Source: Massilia sp. WG5 (GTDB lineage: Bacteria; Pseudomonadota; Gammaproteobacteria; Burkholderiales; Burkholderiaceae_D). Taken from it: a stretch of 64,000 bases of DNA. The notes beneath the pieces are model-generated. The model saw only the letters and a program-made list of their open reading frames with translations. It was not told the DNA's origin and made no database searches. Of the stretch, positions 9,039-18,869 are shown piece after piece (the first letter of the stretch is position 1; each line of letters opens with the position of its first letter). A program made the translations under genes and the position numbers. Location of the stretch: assembly GCF_001412595.2 (NCBI RefSeq), contig NZ_CP012640.2, positions 2,232,001-2,296,000 of the forward strand. Reading direction: 5' to 3'.

Positions 9039-10268
9039 ATGATCAAATTCCGCCTCGCACACCTCGGCCTTGCCCTGGCCGCACTCGGTTTCACTGCCGC
9101 CGCTCCGGTGATTGGCCTGGCCCCTGCCTACGCCGCCGAGACCCTCCGTCCGGAAATCGGCAAGCCGCTGCAGGAAGCGCAGCAATTGATGAAGTCGGGC
9201 AAGAACAAGGAAGCCCTCGCCAAACTGCGCCAGCTCGACAGCGTCAGCGGCAAGTCGGCGAACGAAACCTACCTGATCGAACGCACCCGTGCCGGCGCCG
9301 CTTCGCAGGCAGGCGATTACGAGACCGCCGCCAAGGCCTTCGAATACCTGATCGGTTCGGGCAAGCTGTCGGGCGCGGAAAAAGCCCAGTTCTCGGAAGG
9401 CCTGATCGGCATCTATATGCGTGCCGGCGACCTGGGCAAGGCGAATGCCGCCATCGAGCGCCAACTGAAGGATCACGACGATCCGAAGCTGCGCGCCTAC
9501 CTGATGCAGAACTATTACAAGCAGGGCAATGTCGCCGCGCTTGAAAATGAATTGCGCAATGCCGAGAAGCGCGGCCAGCTGAGCGAAGACCAGCTGGGCA
9601 TGCTCGCCAACGTCCAGCTGAAGAAGAACGACAAGGCCGGCTACGTCAACACCATCGAAAAACTGGCCGCCAACTATCCGAAGGCGCAGTACTGGAGCGA
9701 CCTGCTGAACCGCGTGCAGGGCAAGCCGGGCTTCTCGGGCCGCCTGATGGTCGACGTCTGGCGCCTGCGCCTGGCCAACAACCTGATGAAGAAGCCGAGC
9801 GAGTACATGGAAATGGCCCAGCTCGTGCTGCAGGCGAAGGCCCCGGCCGAAGCCATCAAGATCATCGACAAGGGCTACAAGGCCGGCGCCCTGGGCACCG
9901 GTCCGGATGCAGCCCGTCACCAGCGTCTGAAAGACCTGGCCGAGAAGAACCTGGCCGAGCAGAACAAGACCCTGGCCGCCGACGAAGCCCAGATGACCAA
10001 GGACAAGGATAACGACGGCCTGGTCGCCCTCGGTTATTCCCTGGTCCAGGCGGGCCAGACCGACAAGGGTCTGAAGATGATGGACGCCGCCATCAAGGCC
10101 GGCGGTCTGAAGTATCCGGAAGACGCCAAGCTGCACCTGGGCGAAGCGTATGCCGTGGCCGGCAAGAAGCAGCAGGCCATCAGCACGCTGAAGACGGTGG
10201 GCGGCAAGGAAGGCACCGCCGACCTGGCCCGTTACTTCATCATGGCGATCAACAAGCCGGCGGCCTGA
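9039..10268 (+). CDS. Secreted tetratricopeptide-repeat-like protein
   Basis: A 409-residue protein with a clear signal peptide (residues 1-32, ending APAYA-AE) and a body rich in alternating helices with TPR-like periodicity (for example QEAQQLMKSGKNKEALAKLRQLD and KAFEYLIGSGKLSGAEKAQFSEGLIGIYMRAGDLGKA). No catalytic motif is visible. It is probably periplasmic and works as a scaffold. It follows the exb operon but a terminator lies between, so the link is positional only. The start at ATG 9039 gives a canonical signal peptide; the upstream GTG at 9009 lies within the terminator hairpin. Confidence 0.8.
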   Translation: MIKFRLAHLGLALAALGFTAAAPVIGLAPAYAAETLRPEIGKPLQEAQQLMKSGKNKEALAKLRQLDSVSGKSANETYLIERTRAGAASQAGDYETAAKAFEYLIGSGKLSGAEKAQFSEGLIGIYMRAGDLGKANAAIERQLKDHDDPKLRAYLMQNYYKQGNVAALENELRNAEKRGQLSEDQLGMLANVQLKKNDKAGYVNTIEKLAANYPKAQYWSDLLNRVQGKPGFSGRLMVDVWRLRLANNLMKKPSEYMEMAQLVLQAKAPAEAIKIIDKGYKAGALGTGPDAARHQRLKDLAEKNLAEQNKTLAADEAQMTKDKDNDGLVALGYSLVQAGQTDKGLKMMDAAIKAGGLKYPEDAKLHLGEAYAVAGKKQQAISTLKTVGGKEGTADLARYFIMAINKPAA

Positions 10269-10296
10269 GCCCCAGCTTTGCAGTAACATCGCTGAA

Positions 10297-10330
10297 AAGC
10301 GCCGCCCTGCCCTGCAGGCGGCGCTTTTTT
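10297..10330 (+). terminator. Intrinsic terminator after the TPR-like gene
   Basis: AAGCGCCGCC (10297-10306) pairs with GGCGGCGCTT (10317-10326) across a ten-base loop and is followed by a run of six T residues. Confidence 0.92.
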
Positions 10331-10418
10331 CTTTCCCCTGGTCATTCCGGCCATTGCGCTGTGCAACATGCGAGTTGCCGTATAATCTGGTATTTCGCCT
10401 CGGAGCACGAACCATCCA

Positions 10419-11390
10419 ATGAAGGTATTTCGCGGACTTCCCAACGACAGGGCGCGCGCCCCATGCGCACTCACGATCGGTAACTTCGACGGTGTCCACC
10501 GCGGGCACCAGGCGTTGTTGGCGCACGTGACCGCGGCTGCCCAGCGTCTCGGTCTGGAGTCCGCCGTGATGACCTTCGAGCCGCATCCGCGCGAATACTT
10601 TGCCCGCCGCGTGGGCGACCTGTCGAAGGCCCCGGCCCGTATCGCCAATCTGCGCGACAAGCTGGAATCGCTGTCCAACGCCGGCGTCGACCGCGTCATC
10701 GTCGAACACTTCAACGAGCACTTCGCCTCGATGTCGCCGCAGGAATTCACGAAAAAGGTGCTGGTCGACGGCCTGCACGTGAAATGGCTGATGGTCGGCG
10801 ACGACTTCTGCTACGGCGCCCGGCGCGCCGGCAATGTCGCCCTGCTGGCCGAAGCCGGCAAGGAATACGGTTTCGAGGTCCACAGCCTGCCGGCCGTGCT
10901 GCACGAATCGACGCGGATCTCGTCCTCGGCCGTGCGCGCCGCATTGGCGGCCGGCGATTTCGACGCAACCCGCGCCCTGCTCGGCCACCCGTATTCGATG
11001 TCCGGCCACGTGATCCACGGCGCCAAGCTCGGCCGCACGCTGGGCTTCCCGACCCTGAACCTGCGCGTCGCCCACCGTCCGGCCCTGGCCGGCATCTTCG
11101 TGGTGCAGGTGCATGGCCTGGCGGACCAGCCGCTGCCGGCCGTCGCCAGCCTGGGCGTGCGCCCGACCGTCGAAGACGCGGGCCGCATGCTGCTCGAAGT
11201 CCATGTGTTCGACTGGACGCAGCCCTGCTACGGCAAGCTGGTGCGGGTCGAATTCCTGGCCAAGCTGCGCGACGAGGAAAAATACGTCGACCTCCCGACC
11301 TTGACCGCCGCGATCGAGGGCGACGCCCAGCAGGCGCGGGCCTGGTTCGCCCAGCGTAGAAGCGCCCTCACCGCCACCGACCGAATTTGA
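10419..11390 (+). CDS. ribF: Bifunctional riboflavin kinase / FAD synthetase
   Basis: A 323-residue RibF. The N-terminal adenylyltransferase half has TIGNFDGVHRGHQALL (residues about 19-34) with its nucleotidyltransferase HxGH-like motif and the SSSAVRAAL element; the C-terminal kinase half has GHVIHGAKLGRTLGFPTLNL with the PTxN metal-binding motif. It makes FMN then FAD in the cytoplasm. It lies directly upstream of ileS-lspA as in many proteobacteria. A TATAAT hexamer at 10381-10386 may be its -10 box. I see no FMN riboswitch in the short upstream region. Confidence 0.96.
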   Translation: MKVFRGLPNDRARAPCALTIGNFDGVHRGHQALLAHVTAAAQRLGLESAVMTFEPHPREYFARRVGDLSKAPARIANLRDKLESLSNAGVDRVIVEHFNEHFASMSPQEFTKKVLVDGLHVKWLMVGDDFCYGARRAGNVALLAEAGKEYGFEVHSLPAVLHESTRISSSAVRAALAAGDFDATRALLGHPYSMSGHVIHGAKLGRTLGFPTLNLRVAHRPALAGIFVVQVHGLADQPLPAVASLGVRPTVEDAGRMLLEVHVFDWTQPCYGKLVRVEFLAKLRDEEKYVDLPTLTAAIEGDAQQARAWFAQRRSALTATDRI

Positions 11391-11470
11391 ACGTGAACGC
11401 CCCGGCCATGCCGCCTGCCGCGGTGTGGCGCCACTTCACGCACAACAGCAGTCCACTTTAGAAAAATCCT

Positions 11471-14362
11471 ATGTCCGATACGAAGAACGGCCCGAAAGGC
11501 GCCAAACAAGGGGGCAACAAGCCCGACAGCAAATACCCGGTCAACATGACCGACACGGCTTTCCCGATGCGCGGCGACCTCGCCAAGCGCGAACCGGGCT
11601 GGGTCAAGCAATGGCAGGACAAGAAGATCTACGAGCGCGTGCGCAAGGCCGCTGCCGGCCGTCCGAAGTTCATCCTGCACGACGGTCCCCCGTACGCCAA
11701 CGGCGATATCCACCTGGGCCACGCCGTCAACAAGATTCTGAAGGATATGGTGGTCAAGTCGCGCACCATGGCCGGCTTCGACGCGCCCTATGTGCCGGGC
11801 TGGGACTGCCACGGCATGCCGATCGAGATCCAGATCGAAAAACAGTTCGGCAAGAACCTGCCGACCGCCGAGGTGCTGCAGAAAGCCCGCGCCTACGCGC
11901 TCGAGCAGATCGACCGCCAGCGCGCCGGCTTCATCCGCCTGGGCGTGCTGGGCGAATGGGACAATCCCTACATGACCATGGCCTACGGTAACGAGGCCGA
12001 CGAGCTGCGCGCCCTCGGCACGCTGCTGGAAAAGGGTTATGTGTACCGCGGCCTGAAGCCGGTGAACTGGTGCTTCGACTGCGGCTCGGCGCTGGCCGAG
12101 GCGGAAGTGGAATACCAGGACAAGCGCGACCCGGCGATCGACGTCGGCTTCCCGTTTGCGGAACCGGAAAAGCTCGCAGCCGCCTTCGGCCTCGACAAGC
12201 TGCCGGAAGGCGATGGCTTCATCGTGATCTGGACCACCACCCCGTGGACCATCCCGTCGAACCAGGCCCTGAACGTGCACCCGGAAGTGACGTACGCGCT
12301 GGTGAAGACCGAAAAGGACGGCAAGCCGCTCCTGCTGATCGTCGCCAAAGAGCTGGCTGAAAGCGTCCTGCAGCGCTACAAGCTCGAAGGCGAGGTCGTG
12401 GCCACCGCCACCGGCGAGAAGCTGGGCGGTATCCGCTTCAAGCACCCGCTGCACAAGGCCGACCCGTTCTACGACCGCAGTTCGCCGGTCTACCTGGCCG
12501 ATTACGTCACCACCGACAGCGGCACCGGCGTGGTCCACTCGGCGCCGGCCTACGGCCTGGAAGACTTCCAGTCCTGCAAGGCGCACGGCATGAAGGACGA
12601 CGAGATCCTCAAGCCCGTGATGGGCGACGGCCGCTTCGCCAGCACGCTGCCGCTGTTCGGCGGCATGACGATCTGGGAAGCGTCGAAGCCGATCTGCAGC
12701 GCCCTGACCGAAGCTGGCGCCCTGTTCGAACTGAAGATGTTCGACCACAGCTACATGCACTGCTGGCGCCACAAAACCCCGATCGTCTACCGCGCCACCA
12801 ACCAGTGGTTCGCCGGCATGGACCTCACCCCGAAGGACGGCGGCCCGACCCTGCGCGAGACCGCGCTGGCCGGCATCGCCGAGACCGAGTTCTTCCCGGA
12901 CTGGGGCCAGGCGCGCCTGCACGGCATGATCGCCAACCGTCCGGACTGGACCCTGTCGCGCCAGCGCCAGTGGGGCGTGCCGATGGCCTTCTTCATCCAC
13001 AAGGAGACCGGCGCGCTGCACCCGCGCACCCCTGCGCTGCTGGAACAGGTGGCCAAGCTGATCGAGGCAAACGGCATCGATGCCTGGCATACGCTCGATC
13101 CTCGCACGCTGCTGGGCGACGACGCCGAGATCTACGAGAAGAACCGCGACACCCTGGACGTCTGGTTCGACTCCGGCTCGACCCACCAGACCGTGCTGCG
13201 CGGCTCGCACAAGGAGCAATCCGCCTTCCCGGCCGACCTCTACCTGGAAGGCTCGGACCAGCACCGCGGCTGGTTCCACTCCTCGCTGCTGACCTCCTCG
13301 ATGCTGAACGGCCGCCCGCCCTACAAGGCGCTGCTGACCCACGGCTTCACGGTCGACGAGAACGGCAAGAAGATGTCGAAGTCGCTCGGCAACACGATGG
13401 CGCCGCAGAAGATCTCGGACACCCTCGGCGCCGACATCCTGCGCCTGTGGGTGGCCTCGACCGACTACACCGGCGAGCTGTCGATCGGCGAAGAGATCCT
13501 GAAGCGCGTGACGGAATCCTACCGCCGCATCCGCAACACCCTGCGCTTCCTGCTGGCGAACACCTCGGACTTCGACCCGGTCAAGAATGCCGTGCCGGTC
13601 GCCGAGATGCTCGAGATCGACCGCTACGCGCTGGCCGAGACGGCGCGCCTGCAAAGCGACATCGCCGCGCATTTCGAGCGCTACGAGTTCCACCCGGTGG
13701 TCGCACGCCTGCAGAACTTCTGCTCGGAAGACCTGGGCGGCTTCTACCTCGACATCCTGAAGGATCGCCTGTACACCACCGGCGTGGACTCCCTGGCGCG
13801 CCGTTCGGCCCAGACCGCGCTGTGGCACATCGCGCACGCGCTGCTGCGCATCATGGCGCCGATCCTGTCCTTCACCGCCGAGGAAGCCTGGGCCGTGTTC
13901 GCGGGCGAGAAGGCCTATGCGGAGTCCGACGAGACCATCTTCACCCAGACCCTGTGGACCTTCCCGGCGATCGCGGACAGCGCCGCCCTGCTCGACAAGT
14001 ACGCCCTGCTGCGCGCCGTGCGCGCCGACGTCACCAAGCAGCTGGAAGAAGTGCGCGCTTCGGGCGCGATCGGCTCCTCGCTGCAGGCGGAACTGGCGCT
14101 GAAGGCCGCTGGTCCGAAGTACGAGGTCCTGTCCAGCCTCGACGACGACCTGAAGTTCGTCTTCATCACCTCGCAGGCGAACGTCGAGAAGGTCGAGGAT
14201 GCAGCCCAGGAAGCGGTGGCCGTGACCCCGTCGACTGCGGAAAAGTGCGAGCGCTGCTGGCACTACCGCCGCGACGTCGGCCATGACCCGGCCCACCCGG
14301 GCCTGTGCGCCCGCTGCACGAGCAACCTGTTCGGCAGCGGCGAGCAGCGCCGCTTCGCATAA
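11471..14362 (+). CDS. ileS: Isoleucyl-tRNA synthetase
   Basis: A 963-residue class I synthetase. It has the HIGH-type signature [10 protein letters not shown] near residue 80 and the KMSKS loop ([10 protein letters not shown]) near residue 634, an editing (CP1) domain between them, and a C-terminal zinc finger, CERCWHYRR...LCARC, near residues 920-950, as in bacterial IleS of E. coli type. It charges tRNA-Ile. The zinc-finger form is normally mupirocin-sensitive; that is family knowledge, not seen directly. It sits between ribF and lspA. Confidence 0.97.
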   Translation: MSDTKNGPKGAKQGGNKPDSKYPVNMTDTAFPMRGDLAKREPGWVKQWQDKKIYERVRKAAAGRPKFILHDGPPYANGDIHLGHAVNKILKDMVVKSRTMAGFDAPYVPGWDCHGMPIEIQIEKQFGKNLPTAEVLQKARAYALEQIDRQRAGFIRLGVLGEWDNPYMTMAYGNEADELRALGTLLEKGYVYRGLKPVNWCFDCGSALAEAEVEYQDKRDPAIDVGFPFAEPEKLAAAFGLDKLPEGDGFIVIWTTTPWTIPSNQALNVHPEVTYALVKTEKDGKPLLLIVAKELAESVLQRYKLEGEVVATATGEKLGGIRFKHPLHKADPFYDRSSPVYLADYVTTDSGTGVVHSAPAYGLEDFQSCKAHGMKDDEILKPVMGDGRFASTLPLFGGMTIWEASKPICSALTEAGALFELKMFDHSYMHCWRHKTPIVYRATNQWFAGMDLTPKDGGPTLRETALAGIAETEFFPDWGQARLHGMIANRPDWTLSRQRQWGVPMAFFIHKETGALHPRTPALLEQVAKLIEANGIDAWHTLDPRTLLGDDAEIYEKNRDTLDVWFDSGSTHQTVLRGSHKEQSAFPADLYLEGSDQHRGWFHSSLLTSSMLNGRPPYKALLTHGFTVDENGKKMSKSLGNTMAPQKISDTLGADILRLWVASTDYTGELSIGEEILKRVTESYRRIRNTLRFLLANTSDFDPVKNAVPVAEMLEIDRYALAETARLQSDIAAHFERYEFHPVVARLQNFCSEDLGGFYLDILKDRLYTTGVDSLARRSAQTALWHIAHALLRIMAPILSFTAEEAWAVFAGEKAYAESDETIFTQTLWTFPAIADSAALLDKYALLRAVRADVTKQLEEVRASGAIGSSLQAELALKAAGPKYEVLSSLDDDLKFVFITSQANVEKVEDAAQEAVAVTPSTAEKCERCWHYRRDVGHDPAHPGLCARCTSNLFGSGEQRRFA

Positions 14363-14434
14363 GGCGCGGCCGAGCGTGTCCGCATCCGGCGCAAGCCGGG
14401 TGTGGACGCTGTCCCTCCCCTCATCCCCATCGAC

Positions 14435-14956
14435 ATGGCCACCAAAAAGAAATCGTCGTTTACCGCCGTCAAATCCGGCTCCAGCGCCAGTTTGACGCCC
14501 TGGCTCGGCATCGCCTTCATCGTGATCCTGCTCGACCAGATCAGCAAGATCACCATCACCCGCACCTTCATGCATGGAGAGGAAAAGCCGATCACCGGCT
14601 TCTTCAACCTGGTGCTCGCCTATAACCCGGGCGCCGCGTTCAGCTTCCTGTCGAACCAGGGCGGCTGGCAGAAGTACTTCTTCGCCGGCATCGCCATCGC
14701 CGCGGTCATCTTCATCATCTACCTGCTGCGCAAGCATGCCGGCCAGCGCATGTTCTGCTGGGCCCTGGCCCTGATCATGGGCGGCGCGCTGGGCAACCTG
14801 ATCGACCGCCTGATGTACGGCCACGTGATCGACTTCCTCGACTTCTACCTGCGCGGGGTCGGCCACTTCCCGGCCTTTAACGTCGCGGACACCGCGATCA
14901 CCATCGGGGCGGTATTGTTCATCTTCGACGAACTGCGCCGGGTGAACAAACACTGA
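14435..14956 (+). CDS. lspA: Lipoprotein signal peptidase II
   Basis: A 173-residue inner-membrane aspartyl protease with four membrane helices. Conserved blocks are [38 protein letters not shown] and FNVADTAI; the aspartates in NLIDR and NVAD form the catalytic pair. It removes the signal peptide of prolipoproteins, of which this window encodes at least two. I start at ATG 14435 (MATKKKSS), giving the usual family length; an in-frame GTG 33 bases upstream would add a Pro-rich leader. It follows ileS by 72 bases. Confidence 0.94.
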   Translation: MATKKKSSFTAVKSGSSASLTPWLGIAFIVILLDQISKITITRTFMHGEEKPITGFFNLVLAYNPGAAFSFLSNQGGWQKYFFAGIAIAAVIFIIYLLRKHAGQRMFCWALALIMGGALGNLIDRLMYGHVIDFLDFYLRGVGHFPAFNVADTAITIGAVLFIFDELRRVNKH

Positions 14957-14968
14957 CGGAGGGATGAC

Positions 14969-16192
14969 ATGAGCATGGACCTGAAGGGCAAGAAGATCGT
15001 CCTCGGCCTGTCCGGCGGCGTGGCCTGCTACAAGGCCGCGGAGCTGTGCCGCGCCCTGAGCAAGGAAGGCGCGAGCGTGCAGGTCGTGATGACCGAGGCG
15101 GCGACCCATTTCATCGGCCAGGTGACGATGCAGGCCCTGTCCGGCCGCACCGTCTACACCGACCAGTGGGACGGCCGCATCCCCAACAACATGGCCCACA
15201 TCGACCTGACACGCGACGCCGATGCGATCCTGGTGGCGCCCTGCTCGGCCGACTTCCTGTTCAAGCTGGCCCACGGCGCCACCGACGACCTGCTGTCGAC
15301 CCTGTGCCTGGCGCGCCCGCACCACGTGCCGCTGCTGGTGGCGCCGGCCATGAATGTCGAGATGTGGGAAAAGCCGGCGACCCAGCGCAACGTCGCGCAG
15401 TTGAAGGACGACGGCGTGTGCATCTTCGGCCCGGCCGCCGGCTCCCAGGCCTGCGGCGAGACCGGCATGGGGCGCATGCTGGAACCCAATGAACTGCTCG
15501 AGGAGCTGGTGGCGTCCTTCCAGCCCAAGGTCCTGGCTGGCAAGCGCGTCCTGATCACGGCCGGCCCGACCTACGAGGCGATCGATCCGGTGCGCGGCAT
15601 CACGAATCTCTCGTCCGGCAAGATGGGCTATGCGGTCGCACGCGCCGCGCGCGAGGCCGGCGCCGAGGTCACCCTGGTGTCCGGACCGACCGCGCTGGAC
15701 ACCCCGCACGGCGTGCGCCGCATCGACGTCAAGAGCGCGCAGCAGATGCTGGACGCCGTCCTGAACGGCATCGAAGGCCAGCACGTCTTCATCGGCGTGG
15801 CCGCGGTGGCCGACTGGCGCGTCGAGAATGCCAGCGACCAGAAGATCAAGAAGGACGGCAGCGGCACGCCGCAGCTGAACTTCGCGCAGAACCCGGACAT
15901 CCTCGCGACCGTCGCCGGCACCACCTCGCTCAGCGGCTGGCCGTATTGCGTGGGCTTCGCCGCCGAGTCGGAAAACCTGATCGAATACGGCGCCGCCAAG
16001 CGCGAAAAGAAGGGCATCCCTTTGTTGGTCGGCAATATCGGGCCGCAGACCTTCGGGCAGGATGAGAATTCGATCGTGCTGTTCGACGACAGCGGCCACA
16101 CCGTGCTGCCGCAGGCACCCAAGCTGCAACTGGCGCGCCAGCTGGTTTCCGAAATCGCCAAGCGCCTGGAACGCCGCTCGCTACTCACCTGA
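14969..16192 (+). CDS. coaBC: Bifunctional phosphopantothenoylcysteine decarboxylase / synthetase
   Basis: A 407-residue Dfp protein for two steps of coenzyme A synthesis. The N-terminal CoaC flavoprotein has [14 protein letters not shown], the PAMN substrate motif (APAMNVEMW) and the GRM-type loop near residue 170; the C-terminal CoaB half opens with [26 protein letters not shown]. The start has GGAGGG just upstream and lies 12 bases after lspA, so the genes are probably co-transcribed. Confidence 0.96.
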   Translation: MSMDLKGKKIVLGLSGGVACYKAAELCRALSKEGASVQVVMTEAATHFIGQVTMQALSGRTVYTDQWDGRIPNNMAHIDLTRDADAILVAPCSADFLFKLAHGATDDLLSTLCLARPHHVPLLVAPAMNVEMWEKPATQRNVAQLKDDGVCIFGPAAGSQACGETGMGRMLEPNELLEELVASFQPKVLAGKRVLITAGPTYEAIDPVRGITNLSSGKMGYAVARAAREAGAEVTLVSGPTALDTPHGVRRIDVKSAQQMLDAVLNGIEGQHVFIGVAAVADWRVENASDQKIKKDGSGTPQLNFAQNPDILATVAGTTSLSGWPYCVGFAAESENLIEYGAAKREKKGIPLLVGNIGPQTFGQDENSIVLFDDSGHTVLPQAPKLQLARQLVSEIAKRLERRSLLT

Positions 16193-16215
16193 CACCCACC
16201 AACGCATCACTCTCC

Positions 16216-16665
16216 ATGAAACAGATCGACCTCAAGATTCTCGACCCGCGCATGAAGGACTTCCTGCCCGCCTACGCGACCGGCGGCAGCGCGGGCCTCG
16301 ACCTGCGCGCCTGCATCGACGCGCCGCTGACCCTGGAACCGGGCCAGACGGTGCTGGTGCCGACCGGCCTCGCCATCCACATTGCCGATCCCGGCTATGC
16401 GGCGATGATCCTGCCGCGTAGTGGACTCGGCCACAAGAACGGCATCGTTCTCGGCAATCTGGTAGGCTTGATCGACTCCGATTACCAGGGCCAGCTGATG
16501 GTCTCGACCTGGAACCGGGGCCAGTCCGCGTTCACGCTGCAGCCGATGGACAGGCTCGCGCAGCTGGTCGTGGTGCCCGTCGTTCAGGTCGGTTTCAAGC
16601 TTGTGGAGGAGTTTGCATCGAGCGACCGGGGCGCCGGAGGATTCGGCAGCACCGGCAAACAATAA
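16216..16665 (+). CDS. dut: Deoxyuridine 5'-triphosphate nucleotidohydrolase
   Basis: A 149-residue trimeric dUTPase. All five family motifs are visible: [43 protein letters not shown] and the C-terminal P-loop-like GGFGSTGK. It hydrolyses dUTP to dUMP, keeping uracil out of DNA and feeding thymidylate synthesis. coaBC-dut adjacency is the standard arrangement in E. coli too. It follows coaBC by 23 bases. Confidence 0.97.
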   Translation: MKQIDLKILDPRMKDFLPAYATGGSAGLDLRACIDAPLTLEPGQTVLVPTGLAIHIADPGYAAMILPRSGLGHKNGIVLGNLVGLIDSDYQGQLMVSTWNRGQSAFTLQPMDRLAQLVVVPVVQVGFKLVEEFASSDRGAGGFGSTGKQ

Positions 16666-16684
16666 AAACGGAAACGAGGAGCAC

Positions 16685-17776
16685 ATGAGCGCCATCCGCC
16701 ATCCTGCCATCCGGCTATTGCCCGCAGTGGCCGCCGCCACCGCCCTCTTGCTGACCGGCTGCGCCACCCAGGGTCCGCAACAGCCAGCGGGCATGCCGCG
16801 CGTCGTCGAACGCGCCCCCGAAGCGCCCGGCCTGAGCCCGCAGATGGCGGCCGCCGCCGACACCCTGACCAAGATGGCGGACCTGCAGAACCGCCTGTAC
16901 AAGGTCGCAGCCCCGCTCCTCATCCACAACGCCGAACTGTGCAAGGGCCAGGCGCGCAACCTGCTCGGCTTCACCGCCAAGAACCGCTGGTCCTACCCGG
17001 GCGACTACAACGAAGCCGCCCACGTCGCCTTCGGCATGGACGAACGCCTGCAGGTCACCAGCGTGCTGGCCGGCAGCGGCGCCGCGAAGGCCGGCCTGCA
17101 GACCGGCGACATCCTGCTCGCCGCGGCCGGCAAGCCGCTGCCGACCGGCCAGCATGCCCTGAGCCAGGCCGGCGCCATCTTCAACAAGATCGTCGCCTCC
17201 CAGGCCACGCTGCCGATGACGGTCGAACGCCGTGACAGCGAGCGCCACCTGTCGATCCCGGTCACGCGCGCCTGCGCCTTCGCGATCGAGCTGGGCAACG
17301 CCGACAACGTCAACGCCTACGCCGACGGTTCGCGCGTGCTGGTGACGCGCGGCATGATCAACGCCACCCGCAACGACGAAGAACTGGCCTACGTGCTGGC
17401 CAAGACCATGGCCCACAACATGCTCGGCCACGCTAGCGCCCAGCGCAACGTCTCCACCATCGGCAGCATCATCGACAATCTCAAGAGCGTCACGCCGGAC
17501 AACTCGATGCTGATCGGCAGCGGCGGCATCAAGGCGATGCCGCCCGAGATGGACGCCGCCGCCGACCGCCTCAGCCTCTACATGGCCGCGCGCGCCGGCT
17601 ACGACATCGATGACGCCGACAATTTCTGGAAGCGCCTGAACGAAACCTATCCCCCGACCGTCCTGAACGGCTACAACGCCAACCACCCGGCCCTGTCGGC
17701 GCGCCTGGCGGCGATCGCCAAGGCGCAGGCGGAGATCAAGGCCAAGAAGTCGGCGAAGAAGGCGCTGGTGCCGTAA
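16685..17776 (+). CDS. M48-like lipoprotein with degenerate zinc site (pseudo-protease)
   Basis: A 363-residue predicted lipoprotein with the lipobox LLTGC (Cys26). Residues about 112-160 look like a PDZ domain (VTSVLAGSGAAKAGLQTGDILLAAAGKPL). The C-terminal half aligns with M48 peptidases: NDEELAYVLAKTMAHNMLGHASAQ and later MDAAADRLSLYMAARAGYD. The expected HExxH is KTMAH at residues 240-244, so the first His and the catalytic Glu are gone, and the third zinc-binding Glu (usual ExxAD) is Ala. I infer a non-catalytic envelope protein, perhaps a chaperone or adaptor. The start has GAGGA four bases upstream; it follows dut by 19 bases. Confidence 0.8.
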   Translation: MSAIRHPAIRLLPAVAAATALLLTGCATQGPQQPAGMPRVVERAPEAPGLSPQMAAAADTLTKMADLQNRLYKVAAPLLIHNAELCKGQARNLLGFTAKNRWSYPGDYNEAAHVAFGMDERLQVTSVLAGSGAAKAGLQTGDILLAAAGKPLPTGQHALSQAGAIFNKIVASQATLPMTVERRDSERHLSIPVTRACAFAIELGNADNVNAYADGSRVLVTRGMINATRNDEELAYVLAKTMAHNMLGHASAQRNVSTIGSIIDNLKSVTPDNSMLIGSGGIKAMPPEMDAAADRLSLYMAARAGYDIDDADNFWKRLNETYPPTVLNGYNANHPALSARLAAIAKAQAEIKAKKSAKKALVP

Positions 17777-17792
17777 ATCCTTGGCTTTTGCA

Positions 17793-17815
17793 CGTCGTCC
17801 CCGCGCAGGCGTGGA
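17793..17815 (+). repeat. REP-like element, degenerate copy
   Basis: GTCGTCCCCGCGCAGGCG matches the first 18 bases of the elements at 24841, 26001 and 53321, but the second arm is degenerate (TGGAGTC). It sits just before a perfect hairpin. Confidence 0.55.
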
Positions 17816-17860
17816 GTCGTTTCGGGCAATGCCCGAAACGACAGTGGTGTCATTTTTTTT
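17816..17860 (+). terminator. Hairpin with downstream T-run, probable terminator
   Basis: GTCGTTTCGGGC (17816-17827) and GCCCGAAACGAC (17831-17842) form a perfect 12-bp stem with an AAT loop. A run of eight T residues begins 10 bases later at about 17853, farther than usual, so this is a likely but not textbook terminator for the dut-lipoprotein transcript. Confidence 0.55.
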
Positions 17861-17966
17861 GTATCATTGCCGATTCCGCCCGCTTCCCGATTCAGCAGCA
17901 AGAAACAGGAAGCAGTGCGTGCCGGCGCCAGCGCATAATGCCTGACGCCTCATCAAGAAGAACGCA

Positions 17967-18869
17967 ATGAACACCGCCAACCTGCTGCGCCTCGTTTCCC
18001 TTGCCGCCATCTGGGGCGGCTCCTTCCTCTTCATGCGCATCAGCGCCCCCGTGCTCGGGCCGGCGGTGCTGATCGAATTCCGGGTGCTGTTCGCCGCGCT
18101 GTTCCTGGCCCTGGTCGGCCTGGTGCTGAAGAAGCGCCTCGACCTGCGCGCCAACTGGAAGCATTACTTCATCCTCGGCTTCTTCAACTCGGCCCTGCCC
18201 TTCCTGCTGTTCGCGTTCGGCGCGCGCACCCTGTCGGCCTCGGTGCTGTCGGTGCTGAACGCGACCGCCCCGATGTGGGGTGCGCTGGCCGGCGCGGTCT
18301 GGACCCGTCATGCCATTGGCCCGCGCACCGCCATCGGACTGCTGCTGGGTACCGCCGGCGTAGCCCTCCTGGTGGGCTTCGACCATGTCTCGAGCAAGCC
18401 GGGCGCCGGCATCGCGGTGGTGGCCGCGCTGGCCGCGGCCCTGAGCTACGGCATCGCCAGCCAGTACGCGCGCTCGGCGAAAAGCGTCGAGCCTTTCGCC
18501 AATGCGCACGGCACCATGTGGGCGTCGAGCGTGATGGTGCTGCCGGTGCTGCCCTTCTTCCCGATGACGGGTGCGCCCACGCCGGGCATCGTCGGCGCCG
18601 TCGTCGCACTGGGGGTGCTGTGCAGCGGCATCGCCTACATCCTCTACTTCCGCCTGATCGAGGAAGTCGGCACGACATCCGCCCTGACCGTGACTTTCCT
18701 GAACCCGGTGTTCGGCATCCTGTGGGGCGCGCTGTTCCTGGGCGAGACCATCGGCTGGTACACCATCGCGGGTTCCGCCATTACCCTGGTCGGCACCGCG
18801 CTGGTGACCGGCTTCGCGCCGCGCTTCAAGCGTGCCGGCAGCGCCGCCGCAGCGGCGGCCGGCAAGTGA
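17967..18869 (+). CDS. EamA/DMT family permease
   Basis: A 300-residue protein with about ten membrane segments arranged as two EamA repeats (first LVSLAAIWGGSFLFMRI, second starting near residue 150 with AVVAALAAALSYGIASQY). Members export amino acids, nucleosides or other metabolites across the inner membrane; the substrate cannot be read from sequence. Its TGA overlaps the GTG start of the following glycosylase (GTGA), so the two are translationally coupled. Confidence 0.88.
   Translation: MNTANLLRLVSLAAIWGGSFLFMRISAPVLGPAVLIEFRVLFAALFLALVGLVLKKRLDLRANWKHYFILGFFNSALPFLLFAFGARTLSASVLSVLNATAPMWGALAGAVWTRHAIGPRTAIGLLLGTAGVALLVGFDHVSSKPGAGIAVVAALAAALSYGIASQYARSAKSVEPFANAHGTMWASSVMVLPVLPFFPMTGAPTPGIVGAVVALGVLCSGIAYILYFRLIEEVGTTSALTVTFLNPVFGILWGALFLGETIGWYTIAGSAITLVGTALVTGFAPRFKRAGSAAAAAAGK

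Noticed and set aside
10269..10418. FMN riboswitch before ribF
   Set aside because: The region holds a terminator and a -10-like box but no conserved RFN-element core; ribF in this group often lacks one.
11228..16129. A 1633-codon open frame on the minus strand opposite ribF-ileS-lspA-coaBC
   Set aside because: Its frame is the mirror of high-GC codons of known genes; the translation is a low-complexity run of Arg, Gly, Ala, Val and His without domains and starts nowhere sensible.
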